DNA of 64,000 bases from Luteimonas rhizosphaericola (GCF_029888045.1 NZ_JARXRN010000021.1:294935-358934), one strand, 5' to 3'. Shown: positions 17,596 through 27,797, counted from the first letter of the stretch. The notes: generated by a model from the letters alone, not told the origin. Numbers and translations are program-made.

Positions 17596-20500
17596 TCAGG
17601 CGTGCCCGCTGACGGGGGCGACTTCGGCCTCGAGCTGTTCGAGCTTCTTCGCCAGCGCGTCGGGCGAGCGGGTGAACGGGGCCAGCAGGGCGTAGAACGC
17701 GGGCACCACGAACAGCGACAGCACGGTGGCGAAGGTGACGCCGAAGATGATCACCACGCCGATCGTCGCGCGGCTGGCCGATCCGGGCCCACCGGCCACC
17801 ACCAGCGGCACCGCGCCCATTACCGTCGCCGCGGAGGTCATCAGGATCGGGCGCAACCGCACCGCCGACGCTTCGACGATCGCGTCCTTGACGCTCTGCC
17901 CCTCGTCGCGCAGCTGGTTGGCGAACTCGACGATCAGGATGCCGTTCTTCGCCGCCAGCCCCACCAGCATCACGATGCCGATCTGGCTGAACAGGTTGAG
18001 CGTGCCTCCCGTCAACGACAATCCGATCAGCGCGCCCAGCACCGCCAGCGGCACGGTCAGCATGATCACCAGGGGGTGGATGAAGCTCTCGAACTGGGCC
18101 GCCAGCACGAGGTAGACGATCAGCAGCGCCATGGCGAAGGTCAGCAGCACCGCGCCACCGGCGCTCTGGTATTCGCGCGACTCGCCCTTCCAGTCGATCT
18201 GGGCATAGTCGGGCAGTTCCTCGTCGACCACCTGCCGGGTCCATTCCAGCGCCTCGCCCATGCTGTAGCCGGGCGCGAGCCCGGCGCTGATGGTGATCGC
18301 GCGCAGGCGGTTGAACCGGTTGAAGCTGCCCGGCTCGGCGATCTCGCCCAGCGTGACCAGGTTGGACATCGGGATCAGCGCGTCGTCGCGGCCGCGCACG
18401 TAGGTGTTGGTCAGGTCGGCGGGCGTCATGCGGGTCTCGCGCTCGGCCTGCAGCAGCACGTCGTATTCCTCGCCGTTGTCGACGAAGGTGGTGACCTGGC
18501 GCGAGCCCATCATCGTTTCGAGCGTTCGGCCGATCTCGGTGACCGACACGCCCAGGTCCGCGGCGCGACCACGATCGATCTCCACCCGCATCTGCGGCCG
18601 GGTTTCCTTGTAGTCCGAGTCGGGATCCTGGATGCCCTCGTTCTCCTGCATGCGCGCGAGGATCCGGTCGCGCCATTGCGCGAGCTCGGCATAGTCGGGG
18701 CCGCCCAGCACCAGCTGGTAGCGCTGCCCGCGACTGCCGACCAGCCCGCCGGGCACGTTGGCGCGCGCCTGCACGCCGGGCAGTTCCGCAAACCGGGCAC
18801 GCAGGTCCGCCACGACCTCGTCGGTGGCCTGCTCTCGCTCGCCCCACTCCTCCAGGAACACGATCACCTGGCCGGTGTGCATCTCCTCGCTGCCGCCCCA
18901 GCCGCGCGGCACGCGCGAGTTGGCGCGTTCGATCGGCTTGCCCTCGCCCACTTCTCCCAGCACGATGCGCTCGACCTGCTGCATCTGCCCCACGGTGTAG
19001 TCGAAGCCCGCGCCCTCGGGGCCGTCGACCATCACGAAGAAGCGGCCGCGGTCCTCCGCGGGCGCCAGTTCGCTGGGCACGCGCAGGAACAGCAGCGCCG
19101 CCAGCACCGCGCAGGCCGCCATCACCGCCAGCACCAGCAACGACAGCCGGCCGGTCGGCAGGGCGACCACGCTCGACACGCGCTTGCCATAGCCTGCGCT
19201 GATCCGGTTGAGCTGCCGGTTGCGCCATGCGTTGAAGCCGCGTTCGGTGCCGTGCGGGCGCAGCAGCTTGGAACACATCATCGGCGTGAGTGTGAGCGCG
19301 ATGAACGCCGACAGCGCGACCGCGCCGGCCAACGCGACCGACAGTTCGCGGAACAGGCGTCCGGTGTTGCCCTCCATGAATCCGATCGGCAGGAACACCG
19401 AGACCAGGACCGCCGTGGTGGCGATGACCGCGAACGCGACCTGCGCGGTCCCGCGGCGCGCCGCCACGAGCGGCGGCTCCCCCAGATCGACGCGTCGCTG
19501 CGCGTTCTCCAGCACGATGATGGCGTCGTCCACCACCAGGCCGATGCACAGCACCAGCGCCAGCAGCGTGAGCAGGTTGATCGAATAGCCGAACGCGTAG
19601 AGCGCGATGAACGCCGCGATCAGGCACACCGGCACCGTGACCGCCGGGATCAGTGCCGCCCGCAGGCTGCCCAGGAACATCCAGATCACCAGGAACACGA
19701 GCACCATCGCCTCGAACAGCGTCCAGTACACGCGATCGATCGAGGCATCGATGAAGGTGGTGCTGTCGTAGGCGACGAAGATCTCCGTGCCTTCCGGCAA
19801 CGTGCCCTGGATCGTCTCGGCCTCGGCGCGCGCGGCCGTCGCCACGTCCAGCGCGTTCGCGGTCGACGTGCGGACGATCCCCAGCCCGACGTTCGGCACC
19901 CCGTTGCTGCGCAGGTAGGATCGGTATTCCTCGGCCCCCAGCTCGACGCGTGCCACGTCGCCCAGGCGCACCACGTAACCGTCCTCGCCGCGCCGCAGCG
20001 GCACCTGGGCGAACTGCTCGGGCTGGCGGTAGCCACGCTCGACGCGCAGGGTGAAATCCCGCGTTTCCGATTCGATGCGCCCGGCGGGCAGCTCGACGTT
20101 CTCGCTCCGCAGCGCGCCCTCGACGTCCGCGGCGGTGACGCCGCGCGCGGCCATCGCGTCGCGGTCGAGCCAGATGCGCATCGCGTAGCGCTGGCTGCCT
20201 CCGATCTGCACGCGGGCCACGCCGTCGAGCGCGGACAGGCGGTCGACGATGTAGCGGTCGGCGTAGTCGGTGAGCTCCATCGTGTCCATCGCCGTGGAGC
20301 GCATGTTCAGCCACACGATCACTTCCGCGTCGGCCTCGACCTTGGAGATTTCCGGCGGGTCGGCCTCGTCGGGCATCCGGTCCATCACCCGGCTGATACG
20401 GTCGCGCACGTCGTTGGCGGCGGCCTCGATGTCGCGGGTGAGGTTGAATTCGATGGTCACGTCGGCGCGGCCGTTGCGGCTCTGCGACTCGATGGTGTTG

Positions 20501-20730
20501 ATCCCCTCGATGCCCGACAGCGCGTCCTCGAGGATCTGGGTGACGCGGGTCTCGACCACGGCGGCGGAGGCGCCGGGATAGGTGACTTCGACCGAGACGA
20601 TCGGCGGATCGATGTTGGGCAGCTCGCGCAGGGTCAGGCGCATGAACGACATCAGCCCCAGCACCACGAGCAGCAGGCTCATGACGATCGCGAAGACCGG
20701 CCGCTTGATCGAGATGTCGGAGAGCATCAT
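17596..20730 (-). CDS. RND efflux pump, inner-membrane permease
   Basis: The 1044-residue protein has the full hydrophobe/amphiphile efflux-1 architecture: TM1 after MLSDISIKRPVFAIVMSLLL, a first periplasmic porter loop, TM2-6, a second loop and TM7-12. The proton-relay aspartate pair is in GLVVDDAIIVLEN (about residues 405-410). GIVMLVGLAAKNGILIVEFAN in the second half is characteristic. It pumps substrates from periplasm or inner membrane using the proton gradient. The adaptor gene ends 6 nt before the start, so the two form an operon. No outer-membrane factor gene is present nearby. Confidence 0.95.
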   Translation of the reverse strand: MMLSDISIKRPVFAIVMSLLLVVLGLMSFMRLTLRELPNIDPPIVSVEVTYPGASAAVVETRVTQILEDALSGIEGINTIESQSRNGRADVTIEFNLTRDIEAAANDVRDRISRVMDRMPDEADPPEISKVEADAEVIVWLNMRSTAMDTMELTDYADRYIVDRLSALDGVARVQIGGSQRYAMRIWLDRDAMAARGVTAADVEGALRSENVELPAGRIESETRDFTLRVERGYRQPEQFAQVPLRRGEDGYVVRLGDVARVELGAEEYRSYLRSNGVPNVGLGIVRTSTANALDVATAARAEAETIQGTLPEGTEIFVAYDSTTFIDASIDRVYWTLFEAMVLVFLVIWMFLGSLRAALIPAVTVPVCLIAAFIALYAFGYSINLLTLLALVLCIGLVVDDAIIVLENAQRRVDLGEPPLVAARRGTAQVAFAVIATTAVLVSVFLPIGFMEGNTGRLFRELSVALAGAVALSAFIALTLTPMMCSKLLRPHGTERGFNAWRNRQLNRISAGYGKRVSSVVALPTGRLSLLVLAVMAACAVLAALLFLRVPSELAPAEDRGRFFVMVDGPEGAGFDYTVGQMQQVERIVLGEVGEGKPIERANSRVPRGWGGSEEMHTGQVIVFLEEWGEREQATDEVVADLRARFAELPGVQARANVPGGLVGSRGQRYQLVLGGPDYAELAQWRDRILARMQENEGIQDPDSDYKETRPQMRVEIDRGRAADLGVSVTEIGRTLETMMGSRQVTTFVDNGEEYDVLLQAERETRMTPADLTNTYVRGRDDALIPMSNLVTLGEIAEPGSFNRFNRLRAITISAGLAPGYSMGEALEWTRQVVDEELPDYAQIDWKGESREYQSAGGAVLLTFAMALLIVYLVLAAQFESFIHPLVIMLTVPLAVLGALIGLSLTGGTLNLFSQIGIVMLVGLAAKNGILIVEFANQLRDEGQSVKDAIVEASAVRLRPILMTSAATVMGAVPLVVAGGPGSASRATIGVVIIFGVTFATVLSLFVVPAFYALLAPFTRSPDALAKKLEQLEAEVAPVSGHA

Positions 20731-20736
20731 GGCCGG

Positions 20737-21963
20737 TCAGTCCTGGCGCGCCGCAGGTGCCGGCTGCGCCTGCCCTGGCGTTGGCTCCGCGGGCGGCGGC
20801 GTTGCGGCCTCTGGCGAGGCGGTCGACGCGGCCTGTCCTGCCGGTTGCGATCGCGCCGGCGGCGGATCTTCGCCGGACGGCGTGTCCGGCCCGCCCCCAC
20901 CGGCCGCCGGAACCTGGCCTTCCTTCACCGTCGCGCCGGGACGCAGCTTGCCGGTGCCCTGGACCACGACGCGTTCGCCCTCCACCAGGCCATCGAGCAC
21001 CTCGACACTGCCCGCGCGGCGCTCGCCCAGCGTGACCGGTGCGCGCTCCACGGTGTCGTCGTCCTTCACCCGCCACACGAACGTGTCGCGCCCCACCTGC
21101 ACCACGGCGATCTCGGGAAGCACCAGCGCCTCGCGCGCGGACTGGGCCAGCTGCACCTGCAACAGCATGCCTGGCCGCAGGCGGCGTTCCGGATTGGGGA
21201 AATCACCCCGCACCAGCACCGCGCGGGTGCCGGGGTCGACCCGGGTATCGATGCTCGACACCTCGCCCCGGAACGACGTGTCCGGATAGGCGACGCTGGT
21301 GCCGACCAGCGACTGGCCCTGCTCGAGCAGCGACAGGTGCACTTCCGGCACCGGGAAATCGACGTGCACGCGCGAGATGTCGTCCAGCGTCGCCACCACG
21401 GTTCCCGGGGTGACCAGGGCCCCGGGGCTCACCTGGCGGATGCCCAGCACGCCCGCGAACGGGGCGCGGATGCTGCGATCGCCGATGTCGGCGCGCATCT
21501 GCGCGACCCGCGCGATCGTCGCGTCGCGCGTGGCGCGCTGGCTGTCGACCTGCGAGCGCGCGATCAACTGCTGCTGCACCAGTTCGGCGCCACGCCGATA
21601 CTGCTGCTCGGCCTCCTTCGCCTCGGCCTCGGCTGCCTGCAGCGCGGCCCGCTGCTGGTTGCCCGAGAGGGTGATCAGGACGGCGCCCGCGGCGACTTCG
21701 TCGCCGCTGTCGAAGTGCACGCGCTCCACGGTCTCGCTGACCTTGGCGGTGATCGTCACCGATTCGCGCGCGGTCGCAGTGCCCAGGGCGGAGATGGTGT
21801 CGCTCCAGGGCGCCTTCGCCACCCGTGTGGTCGTGACCACCGCGGCAGGCGCGCCTTCGCCGGGGCCGGCGGGCGCGGCATTGCCGCCGCAGGCGGACAG
21901 CAGCAGGCACACGGCGGCGACGGCCAGGAGTCGGGTGACCGGGGCACGGAAATCGGAAGGCAT
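20737..21963 (-). CDS. RND efflux periplasmic adaptor lipoprotein (membrane fusion protein)
   Basis: The 408-residue protein has a lipoprotein signal with lipobox LLSAC, a biotinyl-lipoyl domain (VTITAKVSETVERVHFDSGDEVAAGAVLITLSG), an alpha-hairpin rich in Glu/Ala/Gln, a second lipoyl half (IRAPFAGVLGIRQVSPGALV) and a beta-barrel. The C-terminus is an Ala/Pro/Gly-rich linker-like tail of about 70 residues. It bridges the downstream permease to an outer-membrane TolC-type channel encoded elsewhere. A TAGAAT element (minus strand, 21997-21992) about 30 nt upstream could be the -10 of its promoter; no -35 is obvious. Confidence 0.92.
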   Translation of the reverse strand: MPSDFRAPVTRLLAVAAVCLLLSACGGNAAPAGPGEGAPAAVVTTTRVAKAPWSDTISALGTATARESVTITAKVSETVERVHFDSGDEVAAGAVLITLSGNQQRAALQAAEAEAKEAEQQYRRGAELVQQQLIARSQVDSQRATRDATIARVAQMRADIGDRSIRAPFAGVLGIRQVSPGALVTPGTVVATLDDISRVHVDFPVPEVHLSLLEQGQSLVGTSVAYPDTSFRGEVSSIDTRVDPGTRAVLVRGDFPNPERRLRPGMLLQVQLAQSAREALVLPEIAVVQVGRDTFVWRVKDDDTVERAPVTLGERRAGSVEVLDGLVEGERVVVQGTGKLRPGATVKEGQVPAAGGGGPDTPSGEDPPPARSQPAGQAASTASPEAATPPPAEPTPGQAQPAPAARQD

Positions 21964-22199
21964 CAGCGATGGGGGTGGGGAGAACCGCCCGATTCTAGCG
22001 AGCGTAGGGTGAAGGCGACCCCTGCCATCAGAGGGGTTCGATCCGGGTCCCGCGTTGTCAACCGCGGCCCCGGCCGTGCGTTATGCGCGACGCGTGGCGT
22101 GCCGGTCACGATCGCGACCGCGGGAATCCCGCCGCGATTCCGCGACTCACGTGCCGGGCTTGCGCGCCACGGCGGATCGCCGGCCGACCCGCTGGCGCG

Positions 22200-23210
22200 T
22201 CAGCCGGCGCGGCTCCAGCGTCCCTGCGCCGCCAGCGCATTGGCCCGGGCGCGCGCGAGCACGGTGTCCTGCGCCTTGCCGACATTGCCGGCCAGATCCC
22301 GGGACCAGATCTTCATCGCCGCTGACTGCATGGCCCGGCCGTACGAGAACGACAGCGGCCACGGGTGCGGCCCCATGCGGTTCATCGCGTCCAGGTGCGC
22401 AGTGGCGGCCTCGTCGTCCTGGCCGCCGGACAGGAACACGATGCCCGGCAGGATCGCCGGCACGGTCGACTTCAGGCACAGCAGGGTCGATTCGGCCACC
22501 TCGTCGATGCTGGCGACATCGTCGCTGTCGCCGCCCGGCACCACCATCGAGGCCTTCAGGATCGTGCCCTCGAGCGACACGCTGTGCTGGTAGAGCGCAT
22601 CGAACAGCGAACGCAGCACCACCTCGTGCACCTCGTAGCTGGTCTCGATGTCGTGCCCGCCATCCATCAGGACCTCCGGCTCGACCATCGGCACCAGGCC
22701 CTGCTCCTGGCACAGCGCCGCGAAGCGCGCGAGCGCGTGACTGTTGGAATCGATGCAGGTGCCCGAGGGGGTGTCGTCGTCGATGCGGATCACCGCACGC
22801 CATTTGGCGAAGCGCGCGCCAAGCTTGTAATACTCCTCCAGCCGCGCGCGCAGCCCGTCCAGGCCCTCGGTTACCACCTCGCCGGGGCAGCCGGCCAGTG
22901 GCTGGGTGCCCTTGTCGACCTTGATTCCGGGCAGGATCCCGCTGTCGGCCAGCACCTGCGCGAACGGCACGCCCTCGCGGGTCGCCTGGCGGATGGTCTC
23001 GTCGTAGAGGATCGCGCCGCTGATGTGCTCGCCCAGGCCGGGCGTGGTGATCAGCAGTTCGCGGTAGGCGCGGCGGTTGGCCTCGCTGTTGGGAATGCCG
23101 ACGTCGGCGAACCTGCGCGCGAGGGTCGCGCTGGATTCGTCGATCGCCAGGATGCCCTTGCCGGCGGCGACCATCGCCTGCGCGGTCTCGGCGAGCGTTT
23201 CGATGCTCAT
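22200..23210 (-). CDS. Class I fructose-bisphosphate aldolase
   Basis: The 336-residue protein is a class I (Schiff-base) aldolase splitting fructose-1,6-bisphosphate to DHAP and GAP. It shows GKGILAIDESSATLARRF, PGIKVDKGTQPL, VEPEVLMDGGHDIE and the Schiff-base lysine in EGTILKASMVVPG (about residue 219), then IVFLSGGQDDE. Many gammaproteobacteria use class II enzymes instead, but class I is usual in xanthomonads. ATG 23210 (MSIETLAETAQ) fits the family; the upstream frame is open but unconserved. It is followed by the end of the efflux region and preceded by pyk on the same strand. Confidence 0.95.
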   Translation of the reverse strand: MSIETLAETAQAMVAAGKGILAIDESSATLARRFADVGIPNSEANRRAYRELLITTPGLGEHISGAILYDETIRQATREGVPFAQVLADSGILPGIKVDKGTQPLAGCPGEVVTEGLDGLRARLEEYYKLGARFAKWRAVIRIDDDTPSGTCIDSNSHALARFAALCQEQGLVPMVEPEVLMDGGHDIETSYEVHEVVLRSLFDALYQHSVSLEGTILKASMVVPGGDSDDVASIDEVAESTLLCLKSTVPAILPGIVFLSGGQDDEAATAHLDAMNRMGPHPWPLSFSYGRAMQSAAMKIWSRDLAGNVGKAQDTVLARARANALAAQGRWSRAG

Positions 23211-23242
23211 GTGGGGACGTCGGCCGGTTGGGAAACCGCCGG

Positions 23243-23248
23243 AGTATA
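23243..23248 (-). promoter_or_regulatory. Candidate -10 element of the aldolase gene
   Basis: The minus strand reads TATACT (5 of 6 consensus) 33 nt before the aldolase ATG. No good -35 is visible at 16-18 nt, so it may depend on an activator. Confidence 0.3.
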
Positions 23249-23344
23249 GCCCCCGCTCCACGACAGCCACTGCCCGCCGGGACGCCTGGCGCCCGCCGTC
23301 GCGAGGCGACGGACCGCACCGCCGGCGTGGGGGCTGTCGCGCGC

Positions 23345-24811
23345 CTACAGCTCGCCCAGGCCCTCGGCGCGTCCGTCCTCGCCGATCTGCAGCAGGCGCA
23401 GGGTATTGGTCGCGCCGTGGGTTTCCATGCGCTCGCCGCTGGTGAACACCACGCGGTCGCCCGGTTCGAGCAGGCCGGCCTCGACCAGCAGGCGGATGCT
23501 GCCGCGGCCCGCCTCGCCGGGCGTCTGCCCGCGGCTGTCGTAATCGATCGGGAACACGTCGCGCATCAGCGCCATGCGCCGGCGCGCGCCGCCGTGGCGC
23601 GAGAACGCGTAGATCGGCGCACCGGAGCGGAAGCGCGACAGGTAGCGCGCGGTGCCGCCGGATTCGGTCATCGCCACGATCGTGCCCACGCCGATGTGCT
23701 CGCTCAGGAACATCGCCGCCATCGCGATCGCATGGTCGGCGCGCTCGAGGTTGCGCTGCGCCTTCTCGAAATCGGTGTCGTGCGAGAACTGGCGCTCGGC
23801 GCCGGTGCAGATGCGGGCCATCGCCTCCACCGCGCGCACCGGGAAGTTGCCCGCGGCGGTCTCGGCCGAGAGCATCACCGCGTCGGTGCCGTCGATCACG
23901 GCGTTGGCCACGTCCAGCACCTCGGCGCGGGTCGGGATCGGCGATTCGACCATCGACTGCAGCATCTGGGTCGCGGTGATCACCACCTTGTTGCGCGCCA
24001 GCGACTCGCGGATGATCTTCTTCTGCAGGCCCGGCAGTTCGGCATCGCCGATCTCCACGCCCAGGTCGCCGCGCGCCACCATCACCACGTCGCTGGCGTC
24101 GATCACCTCGGCCAGGTTCTCGATCGCCTCGGCGCGCTCCACCTTCGACACCAGCGCGGCGTCGCTGCCGTGCGAGCGCGCGATGCTGCGCGCCTCCTCC
24201 ATGTCGGCGGCGTTGCGGCAGAACGAGACGGCGATGAAGTCGACCCCGATCTGCGCGGCGACGCCGATCAGCTCCTTGTCGCGCTCGGTCAGCGCGCCCA
24301 GCGACAGGCCGCCGCCGAGCTTGTTCAGGCCCTTGCGGTCGGACAGCACGCTGTCGTTGAGCACGGTGTTGACGATGCGCTGGCCCTCGATGCGCTCGAC
24401 CTTGAGCTGCACCATGCCGTCGTCGAGCATCAGCACGTCGCCGGGGGACAGGTCGCCGGGCAGGCCGAGGTAGCTCACGCCCACTTCGTGCCGGGTGCCG
24501 GGGGGCGCGTCCTCGCTGGCCACCAGGTCGAAGCGGTCGCCGGTCTTGAGCGCCACCTTGCCCTCGGCGAAGCGTTCCACCCGGATCTTCGGCCCCGGCA
24601 GGTCGGCGAGGATGCCGACTTCCACCCCGACCCGCGCCGCGGCCTCGCGCACGGCCTGCGCTCTCGCCACCTGGCCGGAGGGATCGCCGTGCGAGAAGTT
24701 CAGCCGCACCACGTTCACGCCCGCGCGCAGGATGGCATCGAGCACCCCCGGCGGATCGGTGGCCGGGCCGAGGGTGGCGAGGATGCGGGTGCGGCGACGG
24801 TGTTCGGACAT
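23345..24811 (-). CDS. pyk: Pyruvate kinase
   Basis: The 488-residue protein catalyses the last ATP-forming step of glycolysis. It matches across its length: RRTRILATLGPATD, VVRLNFSHGD, the Mg/K site in MVARGDLGVEIG, VITATQMLQSM, and the signature DAVMLSAETAAGNFPVRAVEAMA. The C-terminal domain (about 350-488) is complete. ATG 24811 is the natural start. It lies upstream of the aldolase gene after a 134-bp gap and is divergent from the GNAT gene at 24901. Confidence 0.96.
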   Translation of the reverse strand: MSEHRRRTRILATLGPATDPPGVLDAILRAGVNVVRLNFSHGDPSGQVARAQAVREAAARVGVEVGILADLPGPKIRVERFAEGKVALKTGDRFDLVASEDAPPGTRHEVGVSYLGLPGDLSPGDVLMLDDGMVQLKVERIEGQRIVNTVLNDSVLSDRKGLNKLGGGLSLGALTERDKELIGVAAQIGVDFIAVSFCRNAADMEEARSIARSHGSDAALVSKVERAEAIENLAEVIDASDVVMVARGDLGVEIGDAELPGLQKKIIRESLARNKVVITATQMLQSMVESPIPTRAEVLDVANAVIDGTDAVMLSAETAAGNFPVRAVEAMARICTGAERQFSHDTDFEKAQRNLERADHAIAMAAMFLSEHIGVGTIVAMTESGGTARYLSRFRSGAPIYAFSRHGGARRRMALMRDVFPIDYDSRGQTPGEAGRGSIRLLVEAGLLEPGDRVVFTSGERMETHGATNTLRLLQIGEDGRAEGLGEL

Positions 24812-24900
24812 TGGACGGGAACCGGTTGCAAACGTAAGGATTGCGGCAGCGGCGCCGCGAGAGGCCGCTATCCTAGCCCAGCCCGTTGGCGATATCGCAC

Positions 24901-25488
24901 ATGTCCGGCGACATCCACGCCCGTCTTGCCGCCCTGCCCGCGTTCCCGACGCTGACGGGCGCGCGCGTGCGGCTGCGCGAACCGCGCACCGACGATGTCG
25001 ACGGGGTGTTCGCACTGTTCGGCGACCCGACGGCGATGCGGTACTGGAGCAGCGCACCCATGCGCTCGCGTATGCAGGCCGAAGGCAGGCTGGAGGACAT
25101 GCAGGCGGCGTTCGCCCGCGGCGAAGCGCTGGACTGGATCATCGCCGACCGCCGCAGCGATCGCGCGATGGGCACATGCACGCTATTCCGCTTCGACGCG
25201 CGCCATCGCCGCGCGGAAGTCGGCTATGCGCTCGGCACGGCGCACTGGGGCAAGGGCCTGGCCAGCGAGGCCGTGTCGCTGGCGCTGGACTGGAGCTTCC
25301 GCACGCTCGGCCTGCACCGCGTGGAGGCCGACATCGACCCGCGCAACGAACCCTCGCGGCGGCTGCTGCTGCGGCTGGGCTTCCGCAGCGAAGGCCTGAT
25401 GCGCGAGCGCTTCTTCGTCGGCGGGGAAGCCACCGACTCGGAGCTGTTCGGCCTGTTGGCGCAGGAGTGGCGCAGGCCGGTGCGCTGA
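24901..25488 (+). CDS. GNAT acetyltransferase, RimJ/RimL type
   Basis: The 195-residue protein begins with the RimJ/RimL-like VRLREPRTDDVDGVFALFGDPTAMRYWSS-type segment (seen as GARVRLREPRTDDV). It has the acetyl-CoA loop GYALGTAHWGKGLASEA and the ASRRLL-like stretch NEPSRRLLLRLGFRSEGLMRE. Substrate unknown. ATG 24901 is preferred over TTG 24886. It is divergent from pyk and converges with the Sel1-repeat gene, 26 nt apart. Confidence 0.85.
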   Translation: MSGDIHARLAALPAFPTLTGARVRLREPRTDDVDGVFALFGDPTAMRYWSSAPMRSRMQAEGRLEDMQAAFARGEALDWIIADRRSDRAMGTCTLFRFDARHRRAEVGYALGTAHWGKGLASEAVSLALDWSFRTLGLHRVEADIDPRNEPSRRLLLRLGFRSEGLMRERFFVGGEATDSELFGLLAQEWRRPVR

Positions 25489-25514
25489 CGGCAGCGAACC
25501 GTGAGCGCGGCCGG

Positions 25515-27797
25515 CTATCGCGCGCCTGCCTGGACACGATGCGGCTCGACGTAACGCTTCCCCTGGCGGTAGAGCGCCAGTCGCGCATGGAACCCGTCCT
25601 CGTCGAATCCGGCTTCCGCGGCTTCGGCGGGAAGGACTTCGATCGCCTCCTCCTGCAGCGCGACGGCGCGCTCGTACTCTCCCGCGGCCGCGTGGCAGGC
25701 TGCCACCGTGTCCATCCAGGCGGTCCGGTTTTCATCTTCGAGCAGCGGAATCGCCATCTCTCTGCCGCGCGAAGGGTCGAACAACTCGGACTCCGGTGCG
25801 GTGCACAGTCCCCAGGCGAAGTTGTTTCGGGCCGTCGACTCGCCCGCTTCCGCGCCTTGGCGCCAAAGCTCCAGCCCGCGCCGCCGGCTATCGAGCGTGT
25901 TGTCGCTCTGGTAGAAGTACCAGCCGCCATATGCGACGTACGCAGGCGCGTAGGACTGCCCGATCGCCTGTTCCAGCCAACGCTTGCCCTGTGCTTCGTC
26001 GCGGGCACCCAGTTCGCCGGTGAGCAGCGCGTATCCCAGACGCGTGGCCGAGGCGCCGTCTCCCTTCTCGGCGTCCACACGCAGCCAGGCATCGGCCTGC
26101 ACGAGGTCCTTGTCCATGCCGCGCCCTGCAATCGCCATTTCCGCGAGGCGTCGGCGCGCCTCCGCGCTGTCCACCTGCTGCGACAGCGAACGATAGGCGT
26201 CGGCTGCCTGCCGCGGATCGCCATGCACGCCCGGCCGCGCGTATTCGTACAGGTTCGCCAGCAGCAGGATCGAGTCGACGTCGCCCGCCTGCACGGCACC
26301 CAGCAGCCAGCCCTCGGCCTGCGCCCATTCGCCGGCCATCATGCTGTGGTGCGCGCGGCGCCGTGCACCGAGCGCGCTGCCCCCCTGTGCCCCGCGTTCG
26401 ATCAGCGCCCTCGCCTCGCGCCGCTGCGCCGCAGTCGAGGCGGCCGCAAGCAGGGCGGCACCGGCCGCGACCTGCGCGTTCGCATCGCCCACGTCCGAAG
26501 CCGACTTCATCCATCCGTTCGCGGCGAAATGTTCGTCGCGCTGATGGTGATAGCTCATCAGCAGCGCATAGCCCTTGCCGACACCGTTGTTCACCGGGTC
26601 GGCGAGTGCCCGCAATTGCTCCGGCACCAACTGCGGCGTGCCCGTTTCAGACAGCGCCAGCGCCGCGCCGATGGCGGCCACCAGCGGATCGCCCGCGGCC
26701 TGGGCCGATCGCACCCTCTGCGCCAGGAAGTCGGGCAGCGGCTCGCGCGATACGATCTGGGTCCACATGCCGGTCAGCATGCCCGTCGCGCCGTAGGGCG
26801 CCCAGCGTCGATCGGCAGCCTCCAGAAGCGCCTCGGCAGACCGGTGATCCCGTTCGACACCGACACCAAGGGCATAGGCGAGCGCGAGCAGCGCGGTGTG
26901 CGCCGCATGCTCCTGTTCGGCATGCGGCAGCAGCGCGTCGACAAGTCCGTCGGCACAGCGATCCGCCGGCTGGAGCGAGCAGGTCAGAAGCCAGGTGCTC
27001 AAGGACTGCACGCCGCCGGCGTCGGCACCGGGCCTGAGCCGATCGACGACGGCCGGGGTCGCTCCGGCAAGCCTGAATTCGAAGACCGCCTGCATGTCGA
27101 GCGCCGCTGCGTCGCCTCCTCCCGCTAGCGATTCGATGAAGCCGTGAGCCAGCTGCCGGCGCTGGAGCGGGTAGCCGGAGAACGGGTCTTCGCGCACGAT
27201 GCTGTTGGCGGTGTCGATGTAGTCGAACCAGAGATGGCGCTCCGTGTTCTTCGCATCGTCCCAGACCGCGACCACGAGCGGGTAGTAGCGCTGCGGCTCG
27301 ACGCTGGCGAAATACTCGTATCGGTACTCGAGGCCTGCCGATGCGAGCAGCGCATACACGTCCGCGGGTCCCATGACGCGCGCCGGCTCCGGCCAGAAGC
27401 CCTCCCGGTTGCCCGACAACGCCAGTCGGGACAGCGCCCCCGTCGCCAGCATCGCCTCTTCGGCCGACACATCGTCTCCCGCCGCCTCCGCGCACAGCAT
27501 GCGAGCGCGGTGCAGCGCGATGCTGACCGGGGCCTGCCGGACGGCTTCTTCCAGGGCGGAGCCATGCTGGCGGCACGCATCCGGATCCACTCCGGCCTGC
27601 CCATATCCGACTTCGCCCAGCGCACCGTAGGCGTCGTACGCGTTGGCGTAGGCGGGGTCGGACAGGAACGTGGCCCAGGCGCCATCGGGCGCTGCGATCA
27701 CGTCACGCGCCTCCAGCGGTCGATCTTCGGCCGAGACCGCCCATACGCAGGCAAGCAGCGGAACCAGGATGGCCGCGCGGATCGTGACGTTCTTCAC
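25515..27797 (-). CDS. Secreted Sel1/TPR-like repeat protein, function unknown
   Basis: The 760-residue product starts at GTG 27797, where its GTGA overlaps the stop of the DUF3857 gene, and opens with a signal peptide (VKNVTIRAAILVPLLACVWAVSA). The C-terminal two thirds are helical repeats of Sel1/tetratricopeptide type, for example AEALLEAADRRWAPYGA, EGWLLGAVQAGDVDSILLLA and GKRWLEQAIGQSYAPAYVAYG. The first third (about residues 25-300) has no recognisable family. Such repeats usually act as protein-binding scaffolds in the periplasm. Translational coupling suggests it works with the DUF3857 protein. Confidence 0.75.
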   Translation of the reverse strand: MKNVTIRAAILVPLLACVWAVSAEDRPLEARDVIAAPDGAWATFLSDPAYANAYDAYGALGEVGYGQAGVDPDACRQHGSALEEAVRQAPVSIALHRARMLCAEAAGDDVSAEEAMLATGALSRLALSGNREGFWPEPARVMGPADVYALLASAGLEYRYEYFASVEPQRYYPLVVAVWDDAKNTERHLWFDYIDTANSIVREDPFSGYPLQRRQLAHGFIESLAGGGDAAALDMQAVFEFRLAGATPAVVDRLRPGADAGGVQSLSTWLLTCSLQPADRCADGLVDALLPHAEQEHAAHTALLALAYALGVGVERDHRSAEALLEAADRRWAPYGATGMLTGMWTQIVSREPLPDFLAQRVRSAQAAGDPLVAAIGAALALSETGTPQLVPEQLRALADPVNNGVGKGYALLMSYHHQRDEHFAANGWMKSASDVGDANAQVAAGAALLAAASTAAQRREARALIERGAQGGSALGARRRAHHSMMAGEWAQAEGWLLGAVQAGDVDSILLLANLYEYARPGVHGDPRQAADAYRSLSQQVDSAEARRRLAEMAIAGRGMDKDLVQADAWLRVDAEKGDGASATRLGYALLTGELGARDEAQGKRWLEQAIGQSYAPAYVAYGGWYFYQSDNTLDSRRRGLELWRQGAEAGESTARNNFAWGLCTAPESELFDPSRGREMAIPLLEDENRTAWMDTVAACHAAAGEYERAVALQEEAIEVLPAEAAEAGFDEDGFHARLALYRQGKRYVEPHRVQAGAR

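Noticed and set aside
21992-22020. Full sigma70 promoter for the RND operon
   Set aside because: TAGAAT is a fair -10, but no -35 exists at 15-19 nt, so I mention it only in the adaptor entry.
17383-22593. Very long plus-strand open frame (about 1736 codons), His/Arg/Gly-rich, antisense to the RND pump
   Set aside because: It is the shadow of the adaptor and permease genes in a high-GC genome where stops are rare. The residue composition is biased and nothing resembles a family.
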